Shown piece by piece: positions 36,055 through 51,500 of a stretch of 64,000 nt of DNA. The notes beneath the pieces are model-generated. The model did not search any database, was not told the DNA's origin, and saw nothing but the letters and a program-made list of their open reading frames with translations. Where the stretch lies: the NCBI GenBank assembly GCA_964057225.1, contig OZ059895.1, forward strand, positions 806,001-870,000. Reading direction: 5' to 3'. A program made the position numbers and the translations under genes. Each line of letters starts with the position of its first letter. Position 1 is the first letter of the stretch. The DNA is from Auanema rhodensis (taxonomy: Eukaryota > Nematoda > Chromadorea > Rhabditida > Rhabditidae).

Positions 36055-36757
36055 AATGCACTATACTACATTGAGAAACGCTTAATACAAAAATTAGTTA
36101 TGATCGTTTGAAAAATGATGCATTAGTGTATGTTGAGTTTCCATGTACACTCAACATTGCTTCCAAAAACATTTTGACAAAAATTTTTTCGAAACATTTC
36201 AAAATAATTTAGCAAAAAGTAGATGTTTTTAGATTCCTTTTTTCAAGGCAAAGACGATGGACAATGTTATTCAACGAAAAAATTAATTCTTCAGGGTGAA
36301 AATCGAGGATATAAGTGTGAACTTATATCAGTTGATATCTCGGTGCATTTTTAAGCTAGCGCAAATCTGATAACACAAATCGACGCAGCTTAAAAATCCG
36401 CATCGAATGCACTATACTACATTGAGAAACGCTTAATAAAAAAAATTAGTTATGATCGTTTGAAAAATGATGCATTAGTGTATGTTGAGTTTCCATGTAC
36501 ACTCAACATTGCTTCCAAAAACATTTTGACAAAAATTTTTTCGAAAAATTTCAAAATAATTTAGCAAAAAGTAGATGTTTTTAGATTTCATTTTCCAAGG
36601 CAAAGACGATAGACAATGTTATTCAACGAAAAAATTAATTCTTCAGGGTGAAAATCGAGGATATAAGTGTGAACTTATATCAGTTGATATCTCGGTGCAT
36701 TTTTAAGCTAGCGCAAATCTGATAACACAAATCGACGCAGCTTAAAAATCCGCATCG
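35352..36757. repeat. Tandem duplication of a two-monomer block inside the 9-mer repeat
   Basis: 35352-36054 and 36055-36757 each hold a cct-type monomer followed by one with taataaaaaaaatta and the otherwise rare cattttccaagg (near 35888 and 36591). The shared private base shows this 703-bp copy arose after the 3160-bp duplication. Confidence 0.85.
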
Positions 36758-39700
36758 AATGCACTATACTACATTGAGAAACGCTTAATACAAAAATTTG
36801 TTATGATCGTTTGAAAAATGATGCATTAGTGTATGTTGAGTTTCCATGTACACTCAACATTGCTTCCAAAAACATTTTGACAAAAATTTTTTCGAAACAT
36901 TTCAAAATAATTTAGCAAAAAGTAGATGTTTTTAGATTCCTTTTTTCAAGGCAAAGACGATGGACAATGTTATTCAACGAAAAAATTAATTCTTCAGGGT
37001 GAAAATCGAGGATATAAGTGTGAACTTATATCAGTTGATATCTCGGTGCATTTTTAAGCTAGCGCAAATCTGATAACACAGATCGACGCAGCTTAAAAAT
37101 CCGCATCGAATGCACTATACTACATTGAGAAACGCTTAATACAAAAATTAGTTATGATCGTTTGAAAAATGATGCATTAGTGTATGTTGAGTTTCCATGT
37201 ACACTCAACATTGCTTCCAAAAACATTTTGACAAAAATTTTTTCGAAAAATTTCAAAATAATTTAGCAAAAAGTAGATGTTTTTAGATTTCATTTTTCAA
37301 GGCAAAGACGATAGACAATGTTATTCAACGAAAAAATTAATTCTTCAGGGTGAAAATCGAGGATATAAGTGTGAACTTATATCAGTTGATATCTCGGTGC
37401 ATTTTTAAGCTAGCGCAAATCTGATAACACAGATCGACGCAGCTTAAAAATCCGCATCGAATGCACTATACTACATTGAGAAACGCTTAATACAAAAATT
37501 TGTTATGATCGTTTGAAAAATGATGCATTAGTGTATGTTGAGTTTCCATGTACACTCAACATTGCTTCCAAAAACATTTTGACAAAAATTTTTTCGAAAC
37601 ATTTCAAAATAATTTAGCAAAAAGTAGATGTTTTTAGATTCCTTTTTTCAAGGCAAAGACGATGGACAATGTTATTCAACGAAAAAATTAATTCTTCAGG
37701 GTGAAAATCGAGGATATAAGTGTGAACTTATATCAGTTGATATCTCGGTGCATTTTTAAGCTAGCGCAAATCTGATAACACAAATCGACGCAGCTTAAAA
37801 ATCCGCATCGAATGCACTATACTACATTGAGAAACGCTTAATACAAAAATTAGTTATGATCGTTTGAAAAATGATGCATTAGTGTATGTTGAGTTTCCAT
37901 GTACACTCAACATTGCTTCCAAAAACATTTTGACAAAAATTTTTTCGAAAAATTTCAAAATAATTTAGCAAAAAGTAGATGTTTTTAGATTTCATTTTTC
38001 AAGGCAAAGACGATAGACAATGTTATTCAACGAAAAAATTAATTCTTCAGGGTGAAAATCGAGGATATAAGTGTGAACTTATATCAGTTGATATCTCGGT
38101 GCATTTTTAAGCTAGCGCAAATCTGATAACACAGATCGACGCAGCTTAAAAATCCGCATCGAATGCACTATACTACATTGAGAAATGCTTAATACAAAAA
38201 TTTGTTATGATCGTTTGAAAAATGATGCATTAGTGTATGTTGAGTTTCCATGTACACTCAACATTGCTTCCAAAAACATTTTGACAAAAATTTTTTCGAA
38301 ACATTTCAAAATAATTTAGCAAAAAGTAGATGTTTTTAGATTCCTTTTTTCAAGGCAAAGACGATGGACAATGTTATTCAACGAAAAAATTAATTCTTCA
38401 GGGTGAAAATCGAGGATATAAGTGTGAACTTATATCAGTTGATATCTCGGTGCATTTTTAAGCTAGCGCAAATCTGATAACACAGATCGACGCAGCTTAA
38501 AAATCCGCATCGAATGCACTATACTACATTGAGAAACGCTTAATACAAAAATTTGTTATGATCGTTTGAAAAATGATGCATTAGTGTATGTTGAGTTTCC
38601 ATATACACTCAACATTGCTTCCAAAAACATTTTGACAAAAATTTTTTCGAAACATTTCAAAATAATTTAGCAAAAAGTAGATGTTTTTAGATTCCTTTTT
38701 TCAAGGCAAAGACGATGGACAATGTTATTCAACGAAAAAATTAATTCTTCAGGGTGAAAATCGAGGATATAAGTGTGAACTTATATCAGTTGATATCTCG
38801 GTGCATTTTTAAGCAAGCGCAAATCTGATAACACAGATCGACGCAGCTTAAAAATCCGCATCGAATGCACTATACTACATTGAGAAACGCTTAATACAAA
38901 AATTAGTTATGATCGTTTGAAAAATGATGCATTAGTGTATGTTGAGTTTCCATGTACACTCAACATTGCTTCCAAAAACATTTTGACAAAAAGTTTTTCG
39001 AAAAATTTCAAAATAATTTAGCAAAAAGTAGATGTTTTTAGATTCCTTTTTTCAAGGCAAAGACGATGGACAATGTTATTCAACGAAAAAATTAATTCTT
39101 CAGGGTGAAAATCGAGGATATAAGTGTGAACTTATATCAGTTGATATCTCGGTGCATTTTTAAGCTAGCGCAAATCTGATAACACAAATCGACGCAGCTT
39201 AAAAATCCGCATCGAATGCACTATACTACATTGAGAAACGCTTAATACAAAAATTAGTTATGATCGTTTGAAAAATGATGCATTAGTGTATGTTGAGTTT
39301 CCATGTACACTCAACATTGCTTCCAAAAACATTTTGACAAAAATTTTTTCGAAAAATTTCAAAATAATTTAGCAAAAAGTAGATGTTTTTAGATTTCATT
39401 TTTCAAGGCAAAGACGATAGACAATGTTATTCAACGAAAAAATTAATTCTTCAGGGTGAAAATCGAGGATATAAGTGTGAACTTATATCAGTTGATATCT
39501 CGGTGCATTTTTAAGCTAGCGCAAATCTGATAACACAGATCGACGCAGCTTAAAAATCCGCATCGAATGCACTATACTACATTGAGAAATGCTTAATACA
39601 AAAATTTGTTATGATCGTTTGAAAAATGATGCATTAGTGTATGTTGAGTTTCCATGTACACTCAACATTGCTTCCAAAAACATTTTGACAAAAATTTTTT

Positions 39701-41320
39701 CGAAACATTTCAAAATAATTTAGCAAAAAGTAGATGTTTTTAGATTCCTTTTTTCAAGGCAAAGACGATGGACAATGTTATTCAACGAAAAAATTAATTC
39801 TTCAGGGTGAAAATCGAGGATATAAGTGTGAACTTATATCAGTTGATATCTCGGTGCATTTTTAAGCTAGCGCAAATCTGATAACACAGATCGACGCAGC
39901 TTAAAAATCCGCATCGAATGCACTATACTACATTGAGAAACGCTTAATACAAAAATTTGTTATGATCGTTTGAAAAATGATGCATTAGTGTATGTTGAGT
40001 TTCCATGTACACTCAACATTGCTTCCAAAAACATTTTGACAAAAATTTTTTCGAAACATTTCAAAATAATTTAGCAAAAAGTAGATGTTTTTAGATTCCT
40101 TTTTTCAAGGCAAAGACGATGGACAATGTTATTCAACGAAAAAATTAATTCTTCAGGGTGAAAATCGAGGATATAAGTGTGAACTTATATCAGTTGATAT
40201 CTCGGTGCATTTTTAAGCAAGCGCAAATCTGATAACACAGATCGACGCAGCTTAAAAATCCGCATCGAATGCACTATACTACATTGAGAAACGCTTAATA
40301 CAAAAATTAGTTATGATCGTTTGAAAAATGATGCATTAGTGTATGTTGAGTTTCCATGTACACTCAACATTGCTTCCAAAAACATTTTGACAAAAAGTTT
40401 TTCGAAAAATTTCAAAATAATTTAGCAAAAAGTAGATGTTTTTAGATTTCTTTTTTCAAGGCAAAGACGATGGACAATGTTATTCAACGAAAAAATTAAT
40501 TCTTCAGGGTGAAAATTGAGGATATAAGTGTGAACTTATATCAGTTGATATCTCGGTGCATTTTTAAGCTAGCGCAAATCTGATAACACAAATCGACGCA
40601 GCTTAAAAATCCGCATCGAATGCACTATACTACATTGAGAAACGCTTAATACAAAAATTAGTTATGATCGTTTGAAAAATGATGCATTAGTGTATGTTGA
40701 GTTTCCATGTACACTCAACATTGCTTCCAAAAACATTTTGACAAAAATTTTTTCGAAAAATTTCAAAATAATTTAGCAAAAAGTAGATGTTTTTAGATTT
40801 CATTTTTCAAGGCAAAGACGATAGACAATGTTATTCAACGAAAAAATTAATTCTTCAGGGTGAAAATCGAGGATATAAGTGTGAACTTATATCAGTTGAT
40901 ATCTCGGTGCATTTTTAAGCTAGCGCAAATCTGATAACACAGATCGACGCAGCTTAAAAATCCGCATCAAATGCACTATACTACATTGAGAAACGCTTAA
41001 TACAAAAATTTGTTATGATCGTTTGAAAAATGATGCATTAGTGTATGTTGAGTTTCCATGTACACTCAACATTGCTTCCAAAAACATTTTGACAAAAATT
41101 TTTTCGAAACATTTCAAAATAATTTAGCAAAAAGTAGATGTTTTTAGATTCCTTTTTTCAAGGCAAAGACGATGGACAATGTTATTCAACGAAAAAATTA
41201 ATTCTTCAGGGTGAAAATCGAGGATATAAGTGTGAACTTATATCAGTTGATATCTCGGTGCATTTTTAAGCTAGCGCAAATCTGATAACACAGATCGACG
41301 CAGCTTAAAAATCCGCATCG

Positions 41321-43075
41321 AATGCACTATACTACATTGAGAAACGCTTAATACAAAAATTAGTTATGATCGTTTGAAAAATGATGCATTAGTGTATGTT
41401 GAGTTTCCATGTACACTCAACATTGCTTCCAAAAATATTTTGACAAAAAGTTTTTCGAAAAATTTCAAAATAATTAAGCAAAAAGTAGATGTTTTTAGAT
41501 TTCTTTTTTCAAGGCAAAGACGATGGACAATGTTATTCAACGAAAAAATTAATTCTTCAGGGTGAAAATCGAGGATATAAGTGTGAACTTATATCAGTTG
41601 ATATCTCGGTGCATTTTCAAGCTAGCGCAAATCTGATAACACAGATCGACGCAGCTTAAAAATTCGCATCGAGTGCACTATACTACATTGAGAAACGCTT
41701 AATACAAAAATTAGTTATGATCGTTTGAAAAATGATGCATTAGTGTATGTTGAGTTTCCATGTACACTCAACATTGCTTCCAAAAACATTTTGACAAAAA
41801 TTTTTTCGAAAAATTTCAAAATAATTTAGCAAAAAGTAGATGTTTTTAGATTCCATTTTTCAAAGCAAAGACGATGGACAATGTTATTCAACGAAAAAAT
41901 TAATTCTTCAGGGTGAAAATCGAGGATATAAGTGTGAACTTATATCAGTTGATATCTCGGGGCACTTTTAAGCTAGCGCAAATCTGATAACACAAATCGA
42001 CGCAGCTTAAAAATCCGCATCGAATGCACTATACTACATTGAGAAACGCTTAATACAAAAATTAGTTATGATCGTTTGAAAAATGATGCATTAGTGTATG
42101 TTGAGTTTCCATGTACACTCAACATTGCTTCCAAAAACATTTTGACAAAAATTTTTTCGAAACATTTCAAAATAATTTAGCAAAAAGTAGATGTTTTTAG
42201 ATTCCTTTTTTTGAGGCAAAGACGATGGACAATGTTATTCAACGAAAAAATTAATTCTTCAGGGTGAAAATTGAGGATATAAGTGTGAACTTATATCAGT
42301 TGATATCTCGGTGCATTTTTAAGCTAGCGCAAATCTGATAACACAAATCGACGCAGCTTAAATATCCGCATCGAATGCACTATACTACATTGAGAAACGC
42401 TTAATACAAAAATTAGTTATGATCGTTTGAAAAATGATGCATTAGTGTATGTTGAGTTTCCATGTACACTCAACATTGCTTCCAAAAACATTTTGACAAA
42501 AATTTTTTCGAAAAATTTCAAAATAATTTAGCAAAAAGTAGATGTTTTTAGATTCCATTTTTCAAGGCAAAGACAATGGACAATGTTATTCAACGAAAAA
42601 AATGATTCTTCAGGGTGAAAATCGAGGATATAAGTGTGAACTTATATCAGTTGATATCTCGGTGCATTTTTAAGCTAGCGCAAATATGATAACACAGATC
42701 GACGCAGCTTAAAAATCCGCATCGAATGCACTATACTACATTGAGAAACGCTTAATACAAAAATTTGTTATGATCGTTTGAAAAATGATGCATTAGTGTA
42801 TGTTGAGTTTCCATGTACACTCAACATTGCTTCCAAAAACATTTTGACAAAAATTTTTTCGAAACATTTCAAAATAATTTAGCAAAAAGTAGATGTTTTT
42901 AGATTCCTTTTTTCAAGGCAAAGACGATGGACAATGTTATTCAACGAAAAAATTAATTCTTCAGGGTGAAAATCGAGGATATAAGTGTGAACTTATATCA
43001 GTTGATATCTCGGTGCATTTTTAAGCTAGCGCAAATCTGATAACACAAATCGACGCAGCTTAAAAATCCGCATCG
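41321..43075. repeat. Five-monomer HOR block, copied at 47991-49745
   Basis: Markers in order are aattaagc, gagtgcact with caaagcaaag and ggggcactttt, tttttgaggc with aatatccgc, gacaatgg with aaatatg, then a cct-type monomer. All recur 6670 bp downstream at 47991-49745. A three-monomer partial copy follows at 50448-51500. Confidence 0.85.
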
Positions 43076-43426
43076 AATGCACTATACTACATTGAGAAAC
43101 GCTTAATACAAAAATTAGTTATGATCGTTTGAAAAATGATGCATTAGTGTATGTTGAGTTTCCATGTACACTCAACATTGCTTCCAAAAACATTTTGACA
43201 AAAATTTTTTCGAAACATTTCAAAATAATTTAGCAAAAAGTAGATGTTTTTAGATTCCTTTTTTCAAGGCAAAGACGATGGACAATGTTATTCAACGAAA
43301 AAATTAATTCTTCAGGGTGAAAATCGAGGATATAAGTGTGAACTTATATCAGTTGATATCTCGGTGCATTTTTAAGCTAGCGCAAATCTGATAACACAAA
43401 TCGACGCAGCTTAAAAATCCGCATCG

Positions 43427-44831
43427 AATGCACTATACTACATTGAGAAACGCTTAATATAAAAATTGGTTATGATCGTTTGAAAAATGATGCATTAGTG
43501 TATGTTGAGTTTCCATGTACACTCAACATTGCTTCCAAAAACATTTTGACAAAAATTTTTTCGAAAAATTTCAAAATAATTTAGCAAAAAGTAGATGTTT
43601 TTAGATTTCATTTTTCAAGGCAAAGACGATAGACAATGTTATTCAACGAAAAAATTAATTCTTCAGGGTGAAAATCGAGGATATAAGTGTGAACTTATAT
43701 CAGTTGATATCTCGGTGCATTTTTAAGCTAGCGCAAATCTGATAACACAGATCGACGCAGCTTAAAAATCCGCATCGAATGCACTATACTACATTGAGAA
43801 ACGCTTAATACAAAAATTTGTTGTGATCGTTTGAAAAATGATGCATTAGTGTATGTTGAGTTTCCATGTACACTCAACATTGCTTCCAAAAACATTTTGA
43901 CAAAAATTTTTTCGAAACATTTCAAAATAATTTAGCAAAAAGTAGATGTTTTTAGATTCCTTTTTTCAAGGCAAAGACGATGGACAATGTTATTCAACGA
44001 AAAAATTAATTCTTTAGGGTGAAAATCGAGGATATAAGTGTGAACTTATATCAGTTGATATCTCGGTGCATTTTTAAGCTAGCGCAAATCTGATAACACA
44101 AATCGACGCAGCTTAAAAATCCGCATCGAATGCACTATACTACATTGAGAAACGCTTAATACAAAAATTAGTTATGATCGTTTGAAAAATGATGCATTAG
44201 TGTATGTTGAGTTTCCATGTACACTCAACATTGCTTCCAAAAACATTTTGACAAAAATTTTTTCGAAACATTTCAAAATAATTTAGCAAAAAGTAGATGT
44301 TTTTAGATTCCTTTTTTCAAGGCAAAGACGATGGACAATGTTATTCAACGAAAAAATTAATTCTTCAGGGTGAAAATCGAGGATATAAGTGTGAACTTAT
44401 ATCAGTTGATATCTCGGTGCATTTTTAAGCTAGCGCAAATCTGATAACACAAATCGACGCAGCTTAAAAATCCGCATCGAATGCACTATACTACATTGAG
44501 AAACGCTTAATAAAAAAAATTAGTTATGATCGTTTGAAAAATGATGCATTAGTGTATGTTGAGTTTCCATGTACACTCAACATTGCTTCCAAAAACATTT
44601 TGACAAAAATTTTTTCGAAAAATTTCAAAATAATTTAGCAAAAAGTAGATGTTTTTAGATTTCATTTTTCAAGGCAAAGACGATAGACAATGTTATTCAA
44701 CGAAAAAATTAATTCTTCAGGGTGAAAATCGAGGATATAAGTGTGAACTTATATCAGTTGATATCTCGGTGCATTTTTAAGCTAGCGCAAATCTGATAAC
44801 ACAAATCGACGCAGCTTAAAAATCCGCATCG
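43427..44831. repeat. Dispersed copy of a four-monomer block (1405 bp)
   Basis: The same four variant monomers as 31490-32894 and 34650-36054: taatataaaaattgg, ttgttgtgatc with ttctttaggg, a cct-type monomer, then taataaaaaaaatta. It has been moved about 8.8 kb to the right of the nearest copy, within the array and in the same orientation. Confidence 0.85.
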
Positions 44832-46937
44832 AATGCACTATACTACATTGAGAAACGCTTAATACAAAAATTTGTTATGATCGTTTGAAAAATGATGCAT
44901 TAGTGTATGTTGAGTTTCCATGTACACTCAACATTGCTTCCAAAAACATTTTGACAAAAATTTTTTCGAAACATTTCAAAATAATTTAGCAAAAAGTAGA
45001 TGTTTTTAGATTCCTTTTTTCAAGGCAAAGACGATGGACAATGTTATTCAACGAAAAAATTAATTCTTCAGGGTGAAAATCGAGGATATAAGTGTGAACT
45101 TATATCAGTTGATATCTCGGTGCATTTTTAAGCTAGCGCAAATCTGATAACACAGATCGACGCAGCTTAAAAATCCGCATCGAATGCACTATACTACATT
45201 GAGAAACGCTTAATACAAAAATTAGTTATGATCGTTTGAAAAATGATGCATTAGTGTATGTTGAGTTTCCATGTACACTCAACATTGCTTCCAAAAACAT
45301 TTTGACAAAAATTTTTTCGAAAAATTTCAAAATAATTTAGCAAAAAGTAGATGTTTTTAGATTTCATTTTTCAAGGCAAAGACGATAGACAATGTTATTC
45401 AACGAAAAAATTAATTCTTCAGGGTGAAAATCGAGGATATAAGTGTGAACTTATATCAGTTGATATCTCGGTGCATTTTTAAGCTAGCGCAAATCTGATA
45501 ACACAGATCGACGCAGCTTAAAAATCCGCATCGAATGCACTATACTACATTGAGAAACGCTTAATACAAAAATTTGTTATGATCGTTTGAAAAATGATGC
45601 ATTAGTGTATGTTGAGTTTCCATGTACACTCAACATTGCTTCCAAAAACATTTTGACAAAAATTTTTTCGAAACATTTCAAAATAATTTAGCAAAAAGTA
45701 GATGTTTTTAGATTCCTTTTTTCAAGGCAAAGACGATGGACAATGTTATTCAACGAAAAAATTAATTCTTCAGGGTGAAAATCGAGGATATAAGTGTGAA
45801 CTTATATCAGTTGATATCTCGGTGCATTTTTAAGCTAGCGCAAATCTGATAACACAAATCGACGCAGCTTAAAAATCCGCATCGAATGCACTATACTACA
45901 TTGAGAAACGCTTAATACAAAAATTAGTTATGATCGTTTGAAAAATGATGCATTAGTGTATGTTGAGTTTCCATGTACACTCAACATTGCTTCCAAAAAC
46001 ATTTTGACAAAAATTTTTTCGAAAAATTTCAAAATAATTTAGCAAAAAGTAGATGTTTTTAGATTTCATTTTTCAAGGCAAAGACGATAGACAATGTTAT
46101 TCAACGAAAAAATTAATTCTTCAGGGTGAAAATCGAGGATATAAGTGTGAACTTATATCAGTTGATATCTCGGTGCATTTTTAAGCTAGCGCAAATCTGA
46201 TAACACAGATCGACGCAGCTTAAAAATCCGCATCGAATGCACTATACTACATTGAGAAATGCTTAATACAAAAATTTGTTATGATCGTTTGAAAAATGAT
46301 GCATTAGTGTATGTTGAGTTTCCATGTACACTCAACATTGCTTCCAAAAACATTTTGACAAAAATTTTTTCGAAACATTTCAAAATAATTTAGCAAAAAG
46401 TAGATGTTTTTAGATTCCTTTTTTCAAGGCAAAGACGATGGACAATGTTATTCAACGAAAAAATTAATTCTTCAGGGTGAAAATCGAGGATATAAGTGTG
46501 AACTTATATCAGTTGATATCTCGGTGCATTTTTAAGCTAGCGCAAATCTGATAACACAGATCGACGCAGCTTAAAAATCCGCATCGAATGCACTATACTA
46601 CATTGAGAAACGCTTAATACAAAAATTTGTTATGATCGTTTGAAAAATGATGCATTAGTGTATGTTGAGTTTCCATGTACACTCAACATTGCTTCCAAAA
46701 ACATTTTGACAAAAATTTTTTCGAAACATTTCAAAATAATTTAGCAAAAAGTAGATGTTTTTAGATTCCTTTTTTCAAGGCAAAGACGATGGACAATGTT
46801 ATTCAACGAAAAAATTAATTCTTCAGGGTGAAAATCGAGGATATAAGTGTGAACTTATATCAGTTGATATCTCGGTGCATTTTTAAGCAAGCGCAAATCT
46901 GATAACACAGATCGACGCAGCTTAAAAATCCGCATCG
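44832..46937. repeat. Copy of the six-monomer block 36758-38863
   Basis: Offset 8074 bp (23 monomers plus one A). Shared order of types and rare markers, including agaaatgctt (38181, 46255) and aagcaagcgc at the end of the sixth monomer. One visible difference is atatacactc near 38601 against atgtacactc here. Together with 43427-44831 it shows that a segment of at least 3.5 kb was copied as one piece. Confidence 0.8.
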
Positions 46938-49900
46938 AATGCACTATACTACATTGAGAAACGCTTAATACAAAAATTAGTTATGATCGTTTGAAAAATG
47001 ATGCATTAGTGTATGTTGAGTTTCCATGTACACTCAACATTGCTTCCAAAAACATTTTGACAAAAATTTTTTCGAAAAATTTCAAAATAATTTAGCAAAA
47101 AGTAGATGTTTTTAGATTTCATTTTTCAAGGCAAAGACGATAGACAATGTTATTCAACGAAAAAATTAATTCTTCAGGGTGAAAATCGAGGATATAAGTG
47201 TGAACTTATATCAGTTGATATCTCGGTGCATTTTTAAGCTAGCGCAAATCTGATAACACAGATCGACGCAGCTTAAAAATCCGCATCGAATGCACTATAC
47301 TACATTGAGAAATGCTTAATACAAAAATTTGTTATGATCGTTTGAAAAATGATGCATTAGTGTATGTTGAGTTTCCATGTACACTCAACATTGCTTCCAA
47401 AAACATTTTGACAAAAATTTTTTCGAAACATTTCAAAATAATTTAGCAAAAAGTAGATGTTTTTAGATTCCTTTTTTCAAGGCAAAGACGATGGACAATG
47501 TTATTCAACGAAAAAATTAATTCTTCAGGGTGAAAATCGAGGATATAAGTGTGAACTTATATCAGTTGATATCTCGGTGCATTTTTAAGCTAGCGCAAAT
47601 CTGATAACACAGATCGACGCAGCTTAAAAATCCGCATCGAATGCACTATACTACATTGAGAAACGCTTAATACAAAAATTTGTTATGATCGTTTGAAAAA
47701 TGATGCATTAGTGTATGTTGAGTTTCCATGTACACTCAACATTGCTTCCAAAAACATTTTGACAAAAATTTTTTCGAAACATTTCAAAATAATTTAGCAA
47801 AAAGTAGATGTTTTTAGATTCCTTTTTTCAAGGCAAAGACGATGGACAATGTTATTCAACGAAAAAATTAATTCTTCAGGGTGAAAATCGAGGATATAAG
47901 TGTGAACTTATATCAGTTGATATCTCGGTGCATTTTTAAGCAAGCGCAAATCTGATAACACAGATCGACGCAGCTTAAAAATCCGCATCGAATGCACTAT
48001 ACTACATTGAGAAACGCTTAATACAAAAATTAGTTATGATCGTTTGAAAAATGATGCATTAGTGTATGTTGAGTTTCCATGTACACTCAACATTGCTTCC
48101 AAAAACATTTTGACAAAAAGTTTTTCGAAAAATTTCAAAATAATTAAGCAAAAAGTAGATGTTTTTAGATTTCTTTTTTCAAGGCAAAGACGATGGACAA
48201 TGTTATTCAACGAAAAAATTAATTCTTCAGGGTGAAAATCGAGGATATAAGTGTGAACTTATATCAGTTGATATCTCGGTGCATTTTCAAGCTAGCGCAA
48301 ATCTGATAACACAGATCGACGCAGCTTAAAAATTCGCATCGAGTGCACTATACTACATTGAGAAACGCTTAATACAAAAATTAGTTATGATCGTTTGAAA
48401 AATGATGCATTAGTGTATGTTGAGTTTCCATGTACACTCAACATTGCTTCCAAAAACATTTTGACAAAAATTTTTTCGAAAAATTTCAAAATAATTTAGC
48501 AAAAAGTAGATGTTTTTAGATTCCATTTTTCAAAGCAAAGACGATGGACAATGTTATTCAACGAAAAAATTAATTCTTCAGGGTGAAAATCGAGGATATA
48601 AGTGTGAACTTATATCAGTTGATATCTCGGGGCACTTTTAAGCTAGCGCAAATCTGATAACACAAATCGACGCAGCTTAAAAATCCGCATCGAATGCACT
48701 ATACTACATTGAGAAACGCTTAATACAAAAATTAGTTATGATCGTTTGAAAAATGATGCATTAGTGTATGTTGAGTTTCCATGTACACTCAACATTGCTT
48801 CCAAAAACATTTTGACAAAAATTTTTTCGAAACATTTCAAAATAATTTAGCAAAAAGTAGATGTTTTTAGATTCCTTTTTTTGAGGCAAAGACGATGGAC
48901 AATGTTATTCAACGAAAAAATTAATTCTTCAGGGTGAAAATTGAGGATATAAGTGTGAACTTATATCAGTTGATATCTCGGTGCATTTTTAAGCTAGCGC
49001 AAATCTGATAACACAAATCGACGCAGCTTAAATATCCGCATCGAATGCACTATACTACATTGAGAAACGCTTAATACAAAAATTAGTTATGATCGTTTGA
49101 AAAATGATGCATTAGTGTATGTTGAGTTTCCATGTACACTCAACATTGCTTCCAAAAACATTTTGACAAAAATTTTTTCGAAAAATTTCAAAATAATTTA
49201 GCAAAAAGTAGATGTTTTTAGATTCCATTTTTCAAGGCAAAGACAATGGACAATGTTATTCAACGAAAAAAATGATTCTTCAGGGTGAAAATCGAGGATA
49301 TAAGTGTGAACTTATATCAGTTGATATCTCGGTGCATTTTTAAGCTAGCGCAAATATGATAACACAGATCGACGCAGCTTAAAAATCCGCATCGAATGCA
49401 CTATACTACATTGAGAAACGCTTAATACAAAAATTTGTTATGATCGTTTGAAAAATGATGCATTAGTGTATGTTGAGTTTCCATGTACACTCAACATTGC
49501 TTCCAAAAACATTTTGACAAAAATTTTTTCGAAACATTTCAAAATAATTTAGCAAAAAGTAGATGTTTTTAGATTCCTTTTTTCAAGGCAAAGACGATGG
49601 ACAATGTTATTCAACGAAAAAATTAATTCTTCAGGGTGAAAATCGAGGATATAAGTGTGAACTTATATCAGTTGATATCTCGGTGCATTTTTAAGCTAGC
49701 GCAAATCTGATAACACAAATCGACGCAGCTTAAAAATCCGCATCGAATGCACTATACTACATTGAGAAACGCTTAATACAAAAATTAGTTATGATCGTTT
49801 GAAAAATGATGCATTAGTGTATGTTGAGTTTCCATGTACACTCAACATTGCTTCCAAAAACATTTTGACAAAAAGTTTTTCGAAAAATTTCAAAATAATT

Positions 49901-51500
49901 TAGCAAAAAGTAGATGTTTTTAGATTTCTTTTTTCAAGGCAAAGACGATGGACAATGTTATTCAACGAAAAAATTAATTCTTCAGGGTGAAAATCGAGGA
50001 TATAAGTGTGAACTTATATCAGTTGATATCTCGGTGCATTTTCAAGCTAGCGCAAATCTGATAACACAGATCGACGCAGCTTAAAAATTCGCATCGAGTG
50101 CACTATACTACATTGAGAAACGCTTAATACAAAAATTAGTTATGATCGTTTGAAAAATGATGCATTAGTGTATGTTGAGTTTCCATGTACACTCAACATT
50201 GCTTCCAAAAACATTTTGACAAAAATTTTTTCGAAACATTTCAAAATAATTTAGCAAAAAGTAGATGTTTTTAGATTCCTTTTTTCAAGGCAAAGACGAT
50301 GGACAATGTTATTCAACGAAAAAATTAATTCTTCAGGGTGAAAATCGAGGATATAAGTGTGAACTTATATCAGTTGATATCTCGGTGCATTTTTAAGCTA
50401 GCGCAAATCTGATAACACAAATCGACGCAGCTTAAAAATCCGCATCGAATGCACTATACTACATTGAGAAACGCTTAATACAAAAATTAGTTATGATCGT
50501 TTGAAAAATGATGCATTAGTGTATGTTGAGTTTCCATGTACACTCAACATTGCTTCCAAAAACATTTTGACAAAAAGTTTTTCGAAAAATTTCAAAATAA
50601 TTTAGCAAAAAGTAGATGTTTTTAGATTTCTTTTTCCAAGGCAAAGACGATGGACAATGTTATTCAACGAAAAAATTAATTCTTCAGGGTGAAAATCGAG
50701 GATATAAGTGTGAACTTATATCAGTTGATATCTCGGTGCATTTTCAAGCTAGCGCAAATCTGATAACACAGATCGACGCAGCTTAAAAATTCGCATCGAG
50801 TGCACTATACTACATTGAGAAACGCTTAATACAAAAATTAGTTATGATCGTTTGAAAAATGATGCATTAGTGTATGTTGAGTTTCCATGTACACTCAACA
50901 TTGCTTCCAAAAACATTTTGACAAAAATTTTTTCGAAAAATTTCAAAATAATTTAGCAAAAAGTAGATGTTTTTAGATTCCATTTTTCAAAGCAAAGACG
51001 ATGGACAATGTTATTCAACGAAAAAATTAATTCTTCAGGGTGAAAATCGAGGATATAAGTGTGAACTTATATCAGTTGATATCTCGGGGCACTTTTAAGC
51101 TAGCGCAAATCTGATAACACAAATCGACGCAGCTTAAAAATCCGCATCGAATGCACTATACTACATTGAGAAACGCTTAATACAAAAATTAGTTATGATC
51201 GTTTGAAAAATGATGCATTAGTGTATGTTGAGTTTCCATGTACACTCAACATTGCTTCCAAAAACATTTTGACAAAAATTTTTTCGAAACATTTCAAAAT
51301 AATTTAGCAAAAAGTAGATGTTTTTAGATTCCTTTTTTTGAGGCAAAGACGATGGACAATGTTATTCAACGAAAAAATTAATTCTTCAGGGTGAAAATTG
51401 AGGATATAAGTGTGAACTTATATCAGTTGATATCTCGGTGCATTTTTAAGCTAGCGCAAATCTGATAACACAAATCGACGCAGCTTAAATATCCGCATCG

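Noticed and set aside
31791-43925. Identical 65-codon minus-strand open stretches at three places
   Set aside because: They are copies of one monomer pair with ttgttgtgatc, which removes a stop codon. Identity reflects the block duplication, not a gene family.
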